64,000 nucleotides of DNA from Epiperipatus broadwayi (GCA_028023455.1 JAQFVV010000022.1:10061100-10125099), one strand, 5' to 3'; positions 42,401-54,055 are shown, numbered from the stretch's first letter. A program made the numbers and translations. The notes: generated by a model from the sequence alone, not told the origin.

Positions 42401-43130
42401 ATTCTTGGAATGGCGTTCTAAAGACAAATTGTTCTGAACAAGTGGCGTATTTCTTGTTAATATTATTTTCCCAAAGAGATTTTTATTTCATTAGAAATGG
42501 GGAAAAACAGGTTTGCTCACCATCAAGTTGCAATAAACTAGGCCTATTCTCCATGACAGATAAGTGTTTAACATTTGAATTCTGTGTAATTAAAACTTTA
42601 CAAATGATTTTTTTTTGTATTTTGATGAAAACAATTATTAATTGTAATAACAATTTTAATAATGTTGCTATAATACCTAAGTATGCAGTAGGTACATATT
42701 TAATTTTAGAATTAAACAGGATTGAATAATTCTGGAGTGATAAATGAACCAAGCTGTCTATATTAAATGCCTCACAGTCTCATAGTCTAATTCTAAAGCT
42801 GAAGAGAAGGATTTTATTTTTAATTATGGCCATTATATATATTAAGGGAAGCAATTGAAAATGGATTATTATTTTTCCTTTTTAGTAGTTAGACTATGAT
42901 ATTATGAGATGTTTAATTATTTAAATTTATTATAGAAAACTCATTGCTCCAAAATATTAAATAATACTGTAAGTGTACTCCATTGTAGAGCAAAAATCTT
43001 ACCAGTGTCCATCCACATGGAAACAATAATAATCAAAGTCTGGTAAGGATGTTTTGCTTTTTAATATACTATTTAGTAACAATATACTCTTTAGTAACTG
43101 AAACACAGGCTTATTACATACCTGTGCTTA
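39460..43130 (+). other. Long intronic stretch with nothing assignable
   Basis: 3.7 kb of AT-rich DNA. The frames at 41110-41292, 41229-41411 and 42442-42729/42752-42483 overlap each other on one or both strands, lack motifs and have no splice context that I trust. No tRNA, and no repeat with a second copy in the window. Confidence 0.5.
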
Positions 43131-43137
43131 TATATGT

Positions 43138-43680
43138 AATATATAGGGTATATGAGCACAGACTTTCACACCACTCTCCATTCTATCTCATAACACTGAT
43201 ACACTTGAACACATACATGTCAAAAAGATAAATAATCACCAATATACGTATTTCATGCTAAACCAGCAATCATCAGTTGACACAGATTACCATCTCTATA
43301 CATATATGCTATAAGGGTTCAGATATATATTAAGATAGCCAATCTTTATACTTTAATGGGCAGGCTTCAATCTACTCCTCACTCCAACTCTTCAACTATC
43401 CATCCAATTGAAAATCTGATGACGGAATGCTCCAAGGCCACCCTGAGGCCGAGATTGGCTATCTTAATATATATATATATATCTGAGCAGTTATTGCATA
43501 TATGTGTAAAGATGATAATGTGGGCCAACTGATAATTGCTGGTTTAGCATGAAATACGTATATTGTTGATTATTTATCTTTTCGACATATTTGTGTTCAA
43601 GTGTATCAGTGTTATGAGATAGAGAGGAGAGTGGTGGATGATGTGAAAGTCTGTGCTCATATACCCTATATATACTCTCT
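43138..43680. repeat. Family E fold-back, complete two-arm copy
   Basis: Left arm about 43138-43335 and right arm about 43465-43680 are inverse copies: TATAGGGTATATGAGCACAG with its inverse at the end, ATACGTATTTCATGCTAAACC, AGATAAATAATCACCAATATACG, and AAGATAGCCAATCT. The unpaired middle (about 43345-43460) keeps CAGGCTTCAATCTACTCC and AAAATCTGATGACGGAATG. This is the clearest copy and shows that family E is a fold-back element about 540 bp long. Confidence 0.88.
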
Positions 43681-43689
43681 AGATAAAAA

Positions 43690-45415
43690 TAGACACAGCC
43701 ATTTACTGAACAAAGACGAATAGCTATTTAATTTACTACAAGATAGCTACCTGAAAATATTTTCAAATTCTATTTCCTCTTTAACCTGCTGATTGTTTTA
43801 AATGAAACCAAGTTAGTTTTATACTGCATCCAATAAAGAATTATGAAATAAAAACTAATCTCCAGTATTACTTAGCCATCTATATTTCCTAATAACCAAA
43901 TACCTGGAAAAAAAATTTAAATCTTAGTTAGAAAAATGTTCAGCATTGTGACTTTTTTTATGTGTTATTTTGTTTTAATCTCAGACCATGATATAATAAA
44001 CTTTTGCATGGCTATGATTACCCCAAACAGCTGCAAAAGCATTACTTTACTTATTAGACTACTGCTTTATTGGGTAGTGATAGTGAAAGTTTTTGCTTTT
44101 TTGTTTTATCTTCTATCTAAGCATAGTTAAATACCAATTTACCAACCCCATATGCTGACTACTGAAAGAAAAAATCTTATATGGAATTGGAAAAAAAATC
44201 GAATTTTACTCAATCTATACTCTAATCAAACATATTCTTACATCAAGGAAAATGCCCTCCACTTACACAATGAGATCTTTATAAACTTTTGTTTTAAGGT
44301 TATTACCTTAACGCCTCATATATTAGTGCAATAATAATTATAATTATGATAATAATAAAAAATAAGCAATTGTGAGAATTTGTATAATAAAGCAAGAGAT
44401 TACTGTGCCTATATATATATGTATAAATGTGTATGTGGCTTTAATTTTGAGGTTAAAGCTTTACTCTAGATTTTTTTTGACCCATCATTCATTATTTTCT
44501 GGGAGATATTTTTAAGACTTACATCTAAACCTATAAAATTTTATATATATGTATAATTCCAGGCATTTCCCTGGAGAGCAATAGACCTTGTGATTATTGA
44601 ATTCTTCTGTTTATTAAAGTTTATATAGCTCACTAGGGATGACACTGGCTGGACTGTCTTATCAGATTATTAAATTTTGAACTTTAGGAGTTCATTAAGC
44701 TTGAGAAGAATTTACCTTGTCAACACCCTTAAGAATTATACTTTTATACTTTCATTTTACTTTATCTTGCTATTTGTGATACGTGATGACTAATCTTTGA
44801 AATTGCTTTATAAACCTAATCTATATACACAATATAAAAATTTAAACATGTTTGAAATAGTGTGTGTATCTATATACATTTAAATTGTAATTTGGTATAT
44901 GTTTCTCCCTCTATATATATATATATGAAATTAAATAATTTTTTGGACCTACGATATATGTCCTCTGAATTAAGAAATTCTTCTATTCAGGAGTCATTTC
45001 TGTTTAAAATTCATAAAAAGAGAGAGAGAGAATACATAAACTTTTAATATTATTAACATTTCCCCAGCTATGATTGGATAATTACCTGAAAGAAATATCT
45101 AATGAAAAGTCTTTCAGCCACACACATAATTTTATTATTACTAGAGACACAGTCATTCTCTGGAACAACATGGTCTTGACAAGAATGAATGAAGATTCAT
45201 AGAAATGTTGGTAGTTTACTTCTACAAAGATAATTTTCTATGGGTAGGAACTTTTTTAAAGTCTTTAAACAGAATCCTCTGACTATGGAACAGAAAAATT
45301 TCTAAATGCTGAATGCTAATATATGTCCCAAAAAGGTTTTAAATTTCATCTTTTAACTGTAAAAATCTTCACTACAATATATATGATTATACGTTTATTA
45401 AAATAGATTACTTCC
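43690..45415 (+). other. Intronic, SINE tail relics only
   Basis: Tails resembling SINE family C (CCATTTACTGAACAAAGACG...AGATAGCTACCTGAAA near 43705; ACCAATTTACCAACCCCATA near 44130; GGATAATTACCTGAAAG near 45070) without heads. Short frames at 43936, 44152 and 44862 are compositional. Confidence 0.45.
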
Positions 45416-45420
45416 CATTA

Positions 45421-46335
45421 TATATAAATAAACACAAAAACTTAAAAGTGAAGTTAAAAAAGAGAAGTTATAAATAAATATAATAATAAGCTGAACGTTT
45501 TCGAGGATCCATGCTTCATAATCATAGCTTTCTTAAAAATATATGCAAAGATATTTAAATTAGCATGTGTTACATGACCCATTTCTTCTATATATCAAAG
45601 CAAGTGTCTTTTCTATTTATAGCATTAATATTTCCATTAATATAGAATGCTTCTTTTATTTTCCTCTTATGATCATTTGATTCAGTGCATATAATTACAG
45701 GGTTGGCAGGAGTAAAATTGTGTCCAGATTTCATGGAATGCTCCAAAAATACAGAAGATATATTGTTGTTCTTCTGAGCTCTATTGTAAGTGTATACATG
45801 TTGAGCAAGTCTAGTATTAATAGTAGCTTTAGTTTCACCATAATATACAGCGAGTCATTTTTCTTGAAGACATGAAATGGAATATACTACATGTGGGGTG
45901 AATAAACGATCAATATGATCTTTTGAGTTGTTGATCAATCTGTTAGAATTAGGAGGAGTTCTAAATCCTATTTTAAACTTATTGAATAATGCTTTAGTTA
46001 GTTTGTTAGATATTTTGGAAATGTAAGGAGCGGTAATTCTAGGAAGTAATTATATGCACTGAATCAAATGATCATAAGAGGAAAATAAAAGAAGCATTCT
46101 ATATTAATGGAAATATTAATGCTATAAATAGAAAAGATACTTGCTTTGATATATTGAAGAAATGGTCCACGTAACATGTGCTAATTTAAATATCTTTGTA
46201 TATATTTTATTATATATTTTTAAGAAAGCTATGATTATGAGGCATGGATCCTCGAAAACGTTCAGCTTATTATTATATTTATTTGTAACTTCTCTTTTTT
46301 AACTTCATTTTTAAGTTTTTGTGTTTATTTATATA
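45421..46335 (-). mobile_element. Penelope-like element fragment with inverted flanking repeats
   Basis: A GIY-YIG endonuclease remnant lies on the - strand between two inverted copies of its own 3' region: 45421-45697 and 46047-46335 are reverse complements over about 280 bp (GCTGAACGTTTTCGAGGATCC, CTTATGATCATTTGATTCAGTG and so on). The outer arms include the 3' end of the coding region, so the right arm is a duplicated inverted end, not a separate copy. Partial tandem or inverted duplications of ends are characteristic of Penelope-like elements. Confidence 0.85.
45595..46046 (-). pseudogene. Penelope-like GIY-YIG endonuclease remnant with one internal stop
   Basis: The - strand frame reads L-P-R-I-T-A-P-Y-I-S-K-I-S-N-K-L, then F-R-T-P-P-N-S-N-R-L, H-V-V-Y-S-I-S-C (GIY strand), a TGA stop, V-Y-Y-G-E-T-K (YIG strand), T-R-L-A-Q-H (Arg helix), F-L-E-H-S-M-K-S-G-H-N-F, R-K-I-K-E-A-F-Y-I (Glu helix), and N-R-K-D-T-C (Asn motif). 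The block order is that of Penelope-like C-termini, including the conserved link between reverse transcriptase and endonuclease. The TGA between GIY and YIG and the missing reverse transcriptase make it inactive. It belongs to a different subfamily from the 60-1356 pieces, which have a CxC pair after GIY. Confidence 0.85.
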
Positions 46336-46339
46336 TTTA

Positions 46340-49300
46340 TTGTAAATAATAACACTTTCAGCATGTGTTAGCTAGTTCATAAGCATGCTAGAAGACTGCT
46401 AGACATTCAGAACTGTAAGATTAAAGAAGTAAATAAGCATTATTAAGAGTATATAGGAATATTAATTTTTCCTTCAGTTGTATTTGTAATTTGAGTTTGC
46501 AAATAATTGTGTATCTTCACATTGAAAGTACATTTAGAATGAAGTTATAAAGAAGCAAGAAACCACTGTGATATACAGACAACCAAATGTTTGCAAATTT
46601 GAGTATATAGGAATATAATTTTTTTGAAGTGATGTGTTATTCTCTGCATGAATGAATTTTTATCTATTATTTTTCGTGGTATCTTTCTATCTGTTTGAAA
46701 TTTTTTGACCCTTTTTAAATAGATGAATTGAAGTTTTTAAATTATTAATGGTATTAAAAATATTCTATTTCACAATGCCTTATAAAGTGGACATGTTGAT
46801 TTGAATCTACTTTTATAAAGCAAAAATCTTTTATATTTAAAAAAAAATCTCATATTCTCCAAAGAACTGCAATACTTGCTTTCAATGGAAGGTATTTAGC
46901 TGGGAATAGAATATAAGAGAGAAATACAATTAAGCTAAGTGTTAAAAGTTTTTGGATAGAAAAATTCACTGCAAAAGAAATCAAAAGTTCACATTTCAAG
47001 ATGACAAATAAATAGACTAAAAAGCAGCTATAACATTTGTGGTTATATTTATGTTTAATGGATTAATTTATTTAGTCATCATAAACTCAGCTTTAAGTTT
47101 CTAGAGTTAGAATAGATACTTATTTACAAGTGACTACTAATTATGTAATAAGTTTGGATTTCAAAAGGCTATTTATGCATTATTAAGGTTCAATAATTTT
47201 TTTTTTTTTTCTGTTATGCCTATAAAATGTGTTTTATATCACACTTGTAGCTTTATATGTTGGACTATTTTCATTATCTAATTAAATTGTTAAATGTTAT
47301 TGAAAAATTCAATATTTATTTATACTTTGCCAAGTAATAACTTTGACAGCGTAGCTAATTTATTATGATTAATACATATTACTTTAATATAGCTCAAACA
47401 CTATGTATATGAAGGGATAGAATGGTAATAATGATAAGAAACAAATAACTTATTATTTTAAGAAAAAAATAATTATATTATAATAAGAAAAAGTTAACTT
47501 GAATAAATTAAATAACTATATAAATATGTACGTATGCAAACAGACAGACATAAACAATCATTTAAAACTGTTGAATATTATTTAATTACTGCATATATGT
47601 ACTCCAATAAATATATTGTAGTCATATATCAACCTTGACATTAACTTCTTAAAGATATCTTTTTTCTCTTATTGAAATTCTTAAATTAATTTTCATAATA
47701 TATCCATGTTTGCATTTGACATATCTTTATAACACATCTAATAAATTCTAATGGTCAATTCCCATATAACAGTATATATTGATACATGATACAAAAATAC
47801 ATATAAATAAAATACTGCATTACAGGAAAAATCATTATAAGTTAACAAACTGAAATTATGATTTGGGGGAAAGTACACAGGAAAGAAAAAAAAAGAGAAA
47901 AAAAAATTGTTTTCCTGACTTACAATTCAAATATTCCAGAATATACACATTAACATATTTTTAAAAAATTACATTGCTGAAAATTAATATTAATTAAATA
48001 ATTTGTCGAAATGTCATAACAAAAAATATTTTATGATAAAATATTTTAACTAAACAATATCTATTATATATATTAAACCTTTTTATATAAAAAGTATTTG
48101 AATAGTTTCATTTAGAGTTCCAAAAGTTGCAATTAAATATTTTATATACCTCTTATCTGCAAAATAATGTGTGCACGCCTTTTGTTCATAGTTTTGTAGA
48201 TTCCATTTCAGACACTCGTTTTTTGAAGAGGTTTCACAATTTTAAATAATTTTTGCTTTATTGTATTTTCAGCATTCATAGATGTCCTTTTACCATTACG
48301 TGTGGAGATTTTAGAGATCAAATATTCTATATATAATCACTATATAAACATGGGAAGAAAATATCCATTGCCACATCTAGGGATTCATAAGACATCATTC
48401 ACTTATGTCACTATATCATTGAATTTAAATTGGCCAGAAAATTGCATTATAGGGGTTTAACCCCTTGTCCTAGTGATGTCATAGCATTAGTAGAGTCTGG
48501 ATTTTAACTTTAACATGATCTATCAGACTTTCTTGGGTTTAACACTATAATTCACAACAGCCCTGTAATGCTTAACTTAATTCTCCATCTTAGATGTGAA
48601 TCTTCATTAATTCCAGTCACCAATTTAGCAGGCATGGATGTTGTAAGCAACTTGCCTTTACTTTGATCATCTTATTTTCTGACAGGATCTACTAGTTAAA
48701 TACAAAATAAAAATAGCTTTTTTCTTCCGATGATCTTATTTTTCAAACAACATATGATAGACTTTGATTACTTTATTTCTCTAAAAATAAACAGATTTTG
48801 TAATTGTAGGATATTACATTTATTAGAAAGTTTATATAGGGATATTTTGATAATCATTTATTTATATGACCTTCATTTTGTGATTATGACAGTGATTTTA
48901 GAGATCTGGAAAATAACAGTTCATTTCTTCTGTTTTCTCTTTCTTATTTATTTTAATCACCACACTCCTTGATTTGATATCATGTTTTAAAAGCTACTAC
49001 CTAAACAAAAAAAGATGTATTTTGGTTTAAAACAAGTTCTCACACACACAAACATACAGAACTCCATATTTGTAGAACAAAAAGGTCTAATGTAAATTAA
49101 TTTATGTACATTATGTTTTATCTGAATATTTATAGCATAGCAATATATATATATATAATCATTTTAAAAATATAATGAGCTTATTTAACTTTAGGATGCA
49201 ATTACAAAATTAAGATAATAAATTGTATTAACAAAGTCTTACGTAATAGTAAATTTCCAATGATGATGATCAAGTATTACCGTTTGGTCATCGAATTGTA

Positions 49301-50120
49301 TTGTTTTTGGTCAGATAATTTAACATTATATATATAAGAAATCTTTTAGAGCATATATTGTAATTCTGATTTCCTGGAATGGCAACTTAAGTATTCAGAT
49401 GCATACAGTCAGAAATAAATCCATTATTTATATGAAAGTCATTTAGTAGAGAACAAGATCAGGGCTACCAATATTATTATTATTTTACTTTAAAATTACC
49501 TGCTATATTATTAAAATTATATTTTATATTGAAAGTTATTTGATTGCTATGCATTTATAATTACCTTGAATATAAATATACCTTTGTTTTTATATGTGTG
49601 TCAGGAAAGGTGACATTATGAATTGAACAAGGTATCAAATAACTCAAGTGAAGTGTTACTTCCTCCACTTAAACATACTCATTAAAATGCAACAGGACCC
49701 TGATGGCTCATAATACCCTTGCAATAATGTTTTATTGACAGATTTCTTTTGTTTGTAAATTTTATTAATTAACTAACTACCTTTTGTTTATTTACAGATT
49801 AATAGAAATAAAAAGTTCAAGGCAATTGCAAAAAAAAAAAATCAATAATAGGTATGATTATTAAATAGTCATTTTTGTATTACTTTGTTAACTTACATTG
49901 AAAAACAGAAAAGCACATACACATATACATTTATAACACGTCTCACCTTCTGAAAGAAAATTTGACTTGTATAGAATTTGAAAAACAAACATAAACAGAC
50001 TCATTTTATGATTGCAAAGCAAATCTTCCAACAAAGATGGAGCATTATATAAACAGTACAAAAAAAAGTTATCAATGTATGATTATATATTATTATTATT
50101 GTTTTTTTTTGTTCTTTATA
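46340..50120 (+). other. Long intronic stretch, one repeat echo
   Basis: 3.8 kb of AT-rich sequence. 47247-47290 (TTTATATGTTGGACTATTTTC) matches the end of family D. Frame 48730-48972 is compositional. Nothing else is assignable. Confidence 0.5.
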
Positions 50121-50127
50121 AATAAAT

Positions 50128-50276
50128 GTTAGGGTTTGACCTGATATTTTCAAATCCAATGCCTGAATGTCCTAGCACCTCACTGACAACAGCCAGAGCT
50201 AGAAACAGGTCTGAGGATAGGGATATTCAGAAAAGCTTGTTAAGAGCTATTAGCATGCTGATTATGTAATATTAGA
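50128..50276 (+). repeat. Single arm of the 7655-8384 fold-back family
   Basis: CCTGAATGTCCTAGCACCTCACTGACAA...GGATAGGGATATTCAG, AAAAGCTTGTTAAGAGC and TATTAGCATGCTGATTATG match the right arm of 7655-8384 in the same order. It carries a hammerhead-like motif (50175-50219) and has no inverted partner. Confidence 0.8.
50175..50219 (+). ncRNA. Hammerhead-ribozyme-like motif with one core change
   Basis: Stem I is perfect over five pairs: CCTCA (50178-50182) with TGAGG (50212-50216). Core CTGACAA (50183-50189) differs from CTGANGA only at G8 to A. Stem II AGC/GCT (50191-50193 with 50198-50200), loop CAGA. GAAA is at 50202-50205. Stem III A-C/G-T with loop AG, and C50211 as the cleavage-site base (GTC). 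Loss of G8, the usual general acid, predicts no cleavage. CTGACGA to CTGACAA is the change expected from CpG deamination. Confidence 0.55.
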
Positions 50277-50279
50277 ACT

Positions 50280-51272
50280 GCTGTATTAATTTAAATTTAC
50301 TTATATATTTATGCATAAGACTAAATTAAAAGTTAATATGAATCAGAGTCATATAAAATGCTTTATTAAAATATATATTGTATTAAATATTGTAATGCTA
50401 AAACATAGTATTAAATGAGGGGGAGGACAAGCACTAATAAAGATCAATTAATTATCATTTATCATGATATTTATTGCCTAATTGACAACTGGTTTTCTGG
50501 AAGGAGCTATATATTTTAAAGTAGATTATTTGTCAAGTCTTCGTGTACATGATATAAAATCTACAAATATATATATATATTATTTTCAATGATAAAGAGG
50601 ATATATATATATATGTATCTTGTAATTGTTGAATTTTCAAAGACAATGTTTAATCATCATGGCTTTTTTTGTTTGTCCATATCTCATTTAAAATTTTTAG
50701 TACTTAATTAAAATAAAGAGCTTATTAATCACAACTTCTTACATTTAATTCATAAACAATTTCAGATGCTGCTCATACTGCCATCTATTAGGAAATCTTT
50801 TTATATTTCATTATACAAATGGATTCTCATGGTTTATGACTGCATTCATCACAAATCTGCATCATTATGACTGAATCATTATCACATAGTATTATAAAAA
50901 TGGAAACTTCATAGGTCAGAAATTTATAAAATGAACCACTTCTCAGTGCGAAAGCATATAAAAACAGTATGCATGCTCAGAAAAACAAATGATTTAAAAA
51001 CTGTGATTATTATTGGTTATAAATGCTAGCTTAAGTTTGTATTGTCCATTGCATCTAATAATTCCATATTTCTGTGCTTATTTCTAATTATTACACTACA
51101 TACCCCCCCCCAAGTCTTTAATAACATACTTTTTAAAAAACATTATACTTGTACTTAAATACAAAACTAAAAGTAATCTGTGAAAATATAGATATCGTTT
51201 ATCATTTAGGAATATAGTATTATAATATTAAGTATTTGTATACAGTTATTAAAATGCATTATCTATAGTTAT
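50280..51272 (+). other. Intronic, no recognisable content
   Basis: AT-rich with TA microsatellites (about 50567-50580 and 50602-50615) and a C tract near 51103. Confidence 0.5.
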
Positions 51273-51280
51273 AGTGTAGC

Positions 51281-51476
51281 CAGAGCCGGATCCATTAAGT
51301 GCGGGGTCCGATTGGATTTTTTTTGTGGGGCCCTCTATATATTAAATATTCAAATAAAATGCAAATTCAATATTTCGAAAAATAACTTTTTATTAATTTT
51401 GGTGGTGATGCAGGGTCCCTTCAAGTGCGGGGCCCAATTGGGCCCATTCGCTCCAATCGCCTTAAATCTGGCCCTG
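51281..51476. mobile_element. hAT-type MITE with perfect 8-bp target-site duplication
   Basis: Ends CAGAGCCGGATCCATTAAG and, inverted, CAGGGCCAGATTTAAGGCG. The subterminal GTGCGGGGTCCGATTGG also recurs inverted as CCAATTGGGCCCCGCAC. An 8-bp direct repeat AGTGTAGC flanks it at 51273-51280 and 51477-51484. CAG-start ends and 8-bp duplications are hAT hallmarks. At 196 bp it has no transposase. The 72-codon frame 51312-51530 is a shadow of the insertion. GC-rich ends stand out from the AT background. Confidence 0.93.
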
Positions 51477-51977
51477 AGTGTAGCATCAGTATATTCTAAG
51501 CTTGAAAGAAAATGCTCTATTTACAGCTAAGTGTGGAATTAGTTTTGCAAGGTGAACAAAATGTAAGTATCATTTGCCATATGAAAATACATTATCTTTA
51601 TGTGAGACAACCAATAGAATTTAGAAAAAGAGGTAATCCATGGTAAATTGAAAACAAAGTCTAAATTTAAAATTGCAATAATTCAAGTAAAATGCTTATT
51701 GCAAGTAAAAATTTAAGAAAAGTTTTTAATTCAGCTGAAATAAACTTCTGATTGTTAATGATTACTAAAATCATTTTTAATATTGATCATAAGGTAAAAA
51801 TAAATGATCTTTTAAATTAAATTATCAAGAAATTTTAATTTATAAAATGAAAAATCAGACAAATATTGTTAAATCTTTATTACTAATTATTTGTATAACA
51901 AAAAAGATATCTTTTATTTTTACCAAAGAAAATTATTATTTTTGAAGCATATTGTATTTTTGTTCCACAAGTTTCTT

Positions 51978-52096
51978 GTCATGGTTAAATGCAGTGGTGG
52001 AGTGGCAGACTCTGGAGCTCACAATCCATAGATTGCAGCTCCACCTATTATTTCCAATGCTTAGATTTCTTAAGAACTCCTGAGCAATAAGCCATT
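51978..52096 (+). mobile_element. SINE family B, best-preserved copy
   Basis: GTTAAATGCAGTGGTGGAGTGGCAGACTCTGGAGCTCAC, ATCCATAGATTGCAGCTCC (B-box region), CCAATGCTTAGATTTCTTAAG and AACTCCTGAGCAATAAGCC. The head resembles a tRNA D-arm (box A GTGGTGGAGTGG). No obvious target duplication. Confidence 0.65.
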
Positions 52097-52861
52097 CACA
52101 TCACATTGAAAGTAAAATTGCTAATGGTAAAATTATAGGGAAAGATACAAAATTCCTTATATTTTTTTAGTGGTTTTTTTTTTCTAAATTGCAAGCAAAG
52201 AATAGAAATAAATGTTTTTTAATTCTTAAATTTTATTTATTGTATGTAAAACTTTAATCCATATTTTTAATCTTTTATGTAAATATATATATTTAGAAAA
52301 ATGTTACTCATGCATTATGTGCTAGTATTATTACCACTACATAAAAGTAAATATTACATCTTTATTGTGTTACAGAACTAAGAAACTGTTATTAAAATTA
52401 TTTTCTTTATTATTTGTTTCACATTATTCACAAATTCAATATTTATGTTACTTTCTGGAACGAATCATGTGTGGAGAATGAAAACTCCGTATATATAACT
52501 AATAACATTAGCATTACTGAGACTAAACATAAATATTAGCTACTTAAACTAGAATTGCATTAATATTTTCAGATTTTTGCTTAGCTCTTAATTAAAATTA
52601 TAACTTTTATAAAAGCAGAACCCATTGTTATTACAAATTTAGTGTATAAGGATTTTTTTATACCTATAGAAACCTGTTATCATTAAATTGAAAATGGATG
52701 AAATTTAAAACCTAGCTTAGCTGTTGAAGAGTATAGCTTTTACAATAATGATCCTGTATTGACATAACTTATTTTAACTTTTTTGTAATTGGCTGAAATA
52801 ATAACTTCATGATATTAAGTAGTAGTGATCGTGTGCATATATTTATATAAGTATAATAATG

Positions 52862-53000
52862 TTTAAGGCTAAATGAGTTTATAAGTAACCATTAGAAACC
52901 ACCTTTATTGTTAAAAGGAGGTTGCCTTGACAACAGTTTGAGATTGTTGATTGTTATCTATATTGGGATTGTCTAAGTGTTGACTAGTTTCTAATTGTTA
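52862..53000 (+). repeat. Dispersed family F copy
   Basis: AAGGCTAAATGAGTTTATAAG, CCACCTTTATTGTTAAAAGGAGGTTGCC, and TTGACAACAGTTTGAGATTGTTGATTG. It is the uninterrupted equivalent of the SINE-split copy at 17691-18030. Confidence 0.7.
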
Positions 53001-53066
53001 TATATATATAATTAATATCCAAAAATACATTTTCTCTGTGAATCATTGTGCTTTTCCTATACATTA

Positions 53067-53450
53067 GGAGGAATAATTTATTCCATTTTGCTCTACTCCA
53101 GAACAATTTATTGTAAGCTTGAGTAACTAAATAAAAAGTGTTATGTCCAAAAATCCTGGACCAGTTTCTGGTTATTATTTTCTTTAATGAGAAGCATTTA
53201 TTAGCCTAAAATAACTTTTATAGTTAATATAGTTCTAGTACTAGACCAGCAACTATGCATTTAGTTTGCAGAGTGTAAAAATAGAAAAGTGATTAATGGA
53301 TGTGTGTCTTCAAAATTTGATATTTCTCACTAAAGAAGGCCAATAGCCAAAAGGTAGTTTGGGGATTTGGAACTTAAGTGTCTATTAGTTACTCAGATTT
53401 GCGGAGAGATGGCTCGGATGTAGAGTGAATAGGATAAATTGTTTGTTCCT
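53067..53450. repeat. Fold-back with a hammerhead-like motif in each arm
   Basis: Left arm about 53067-53195 and right arm about 53320-53450 are inverse copies (AATTTATTCCATTTTGCTCTAC with its inverse; TTGAGTAACTAA with TTAGTTACTCAG; CTGGACCAGTTTCTGG and its decayed inverse). On the right arm (+): CTCACTAAAGA (core decayed), GGCC/AGCC stem II, AAAAGG, TAGTTTGGGGATTTGG. On the left arm (-): CTCATTAAAGA...AACCAGAAACTGGTCCAGG. Related single arms: 2745 and 36965. Confidence 0.65.
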
Positions 53451-53911
53451 AATGAAAATATAGAATGTAAATAAAACAAGCCTCACAATGCTTATGGTAT
53501 ATTTTCATTCTTTCTAAATTTCTTCTAATTTTATTTTTATAATGGCCTGTTGTGACAAAATTCATGCAAAATCTGCCTCTAGATTTCCTTTCAATTTTTT
53601 TTTTTTTTGGAAAGTTAACCCATTTCAACATTTTAATATTACCATGCCATTTTTCTTCTTCTTTTTTAAAAATTACATGTATTTAAAATGAGCAGAATCA
53701 TTTATTTTATAAATGTATTATAAATGTATTAGATGTCAAACATTTATTTGTAATATAATAAATGACTGTGGCTGAAATATTTATATGTTATTCCATTATT
53801 TGCTAACCATCTCCTTTGACCATAGTTTATTTTACTATTATTTTACTCACCATTGTTTTTGTATTATATTTTTCATATTTGTTTGTTCCTATATGTATAT
53901 TCTATCATTAT

Positions 53912-53962
53912 TTTCAATCATTATTGATCCATTACAGAATGAAGGTCTCTCAAAGTTCAGTC
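53912..53962 (-). mobile_element. Very short RTE 3'-end fragment
   Basis: TTTCAATCATTATTGATCCATTACAGAATGAAGGTCTCTC is the inverse of the RTE terminus. Only about 50 bp remains, an extreme 5' truncation or a later deletion. Confidence 0.7.
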
Positions 53963-53984
53963 CATATCCATACACATGTAAATA

Positions 53985-54055
53985 CATGAAAGCAGTCAAC
54001 ACTTAATATCAATAACAATCAACAATCTCAGTATGTTGTCAAGGCAACCTTTTTT
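53985..54055 (-). repeat. Family F fragment, inverted
   Basis: AGTCAACACTTAATATC, AATCAACAATCTCA and GTTGTCAAGGCAACC are the inverse of 52915-52985. It lies next to the short RTE fragment. Confidence 0.65.

Noticed and set aside
43410-43450. Hammerhead in the family E middle (CTGATGACGG...)
   Set aside because: CTGATGA is present but no stem II followed by GAAA and stem III can be drawn; in other copies the equivalent stretch diverges.
51312-51530. 72-codon + frame spanning the hAT MITE
   Set aside because: It crosses the MITE boundary and the target duplication, so it cannot be an older gene; chance frame.
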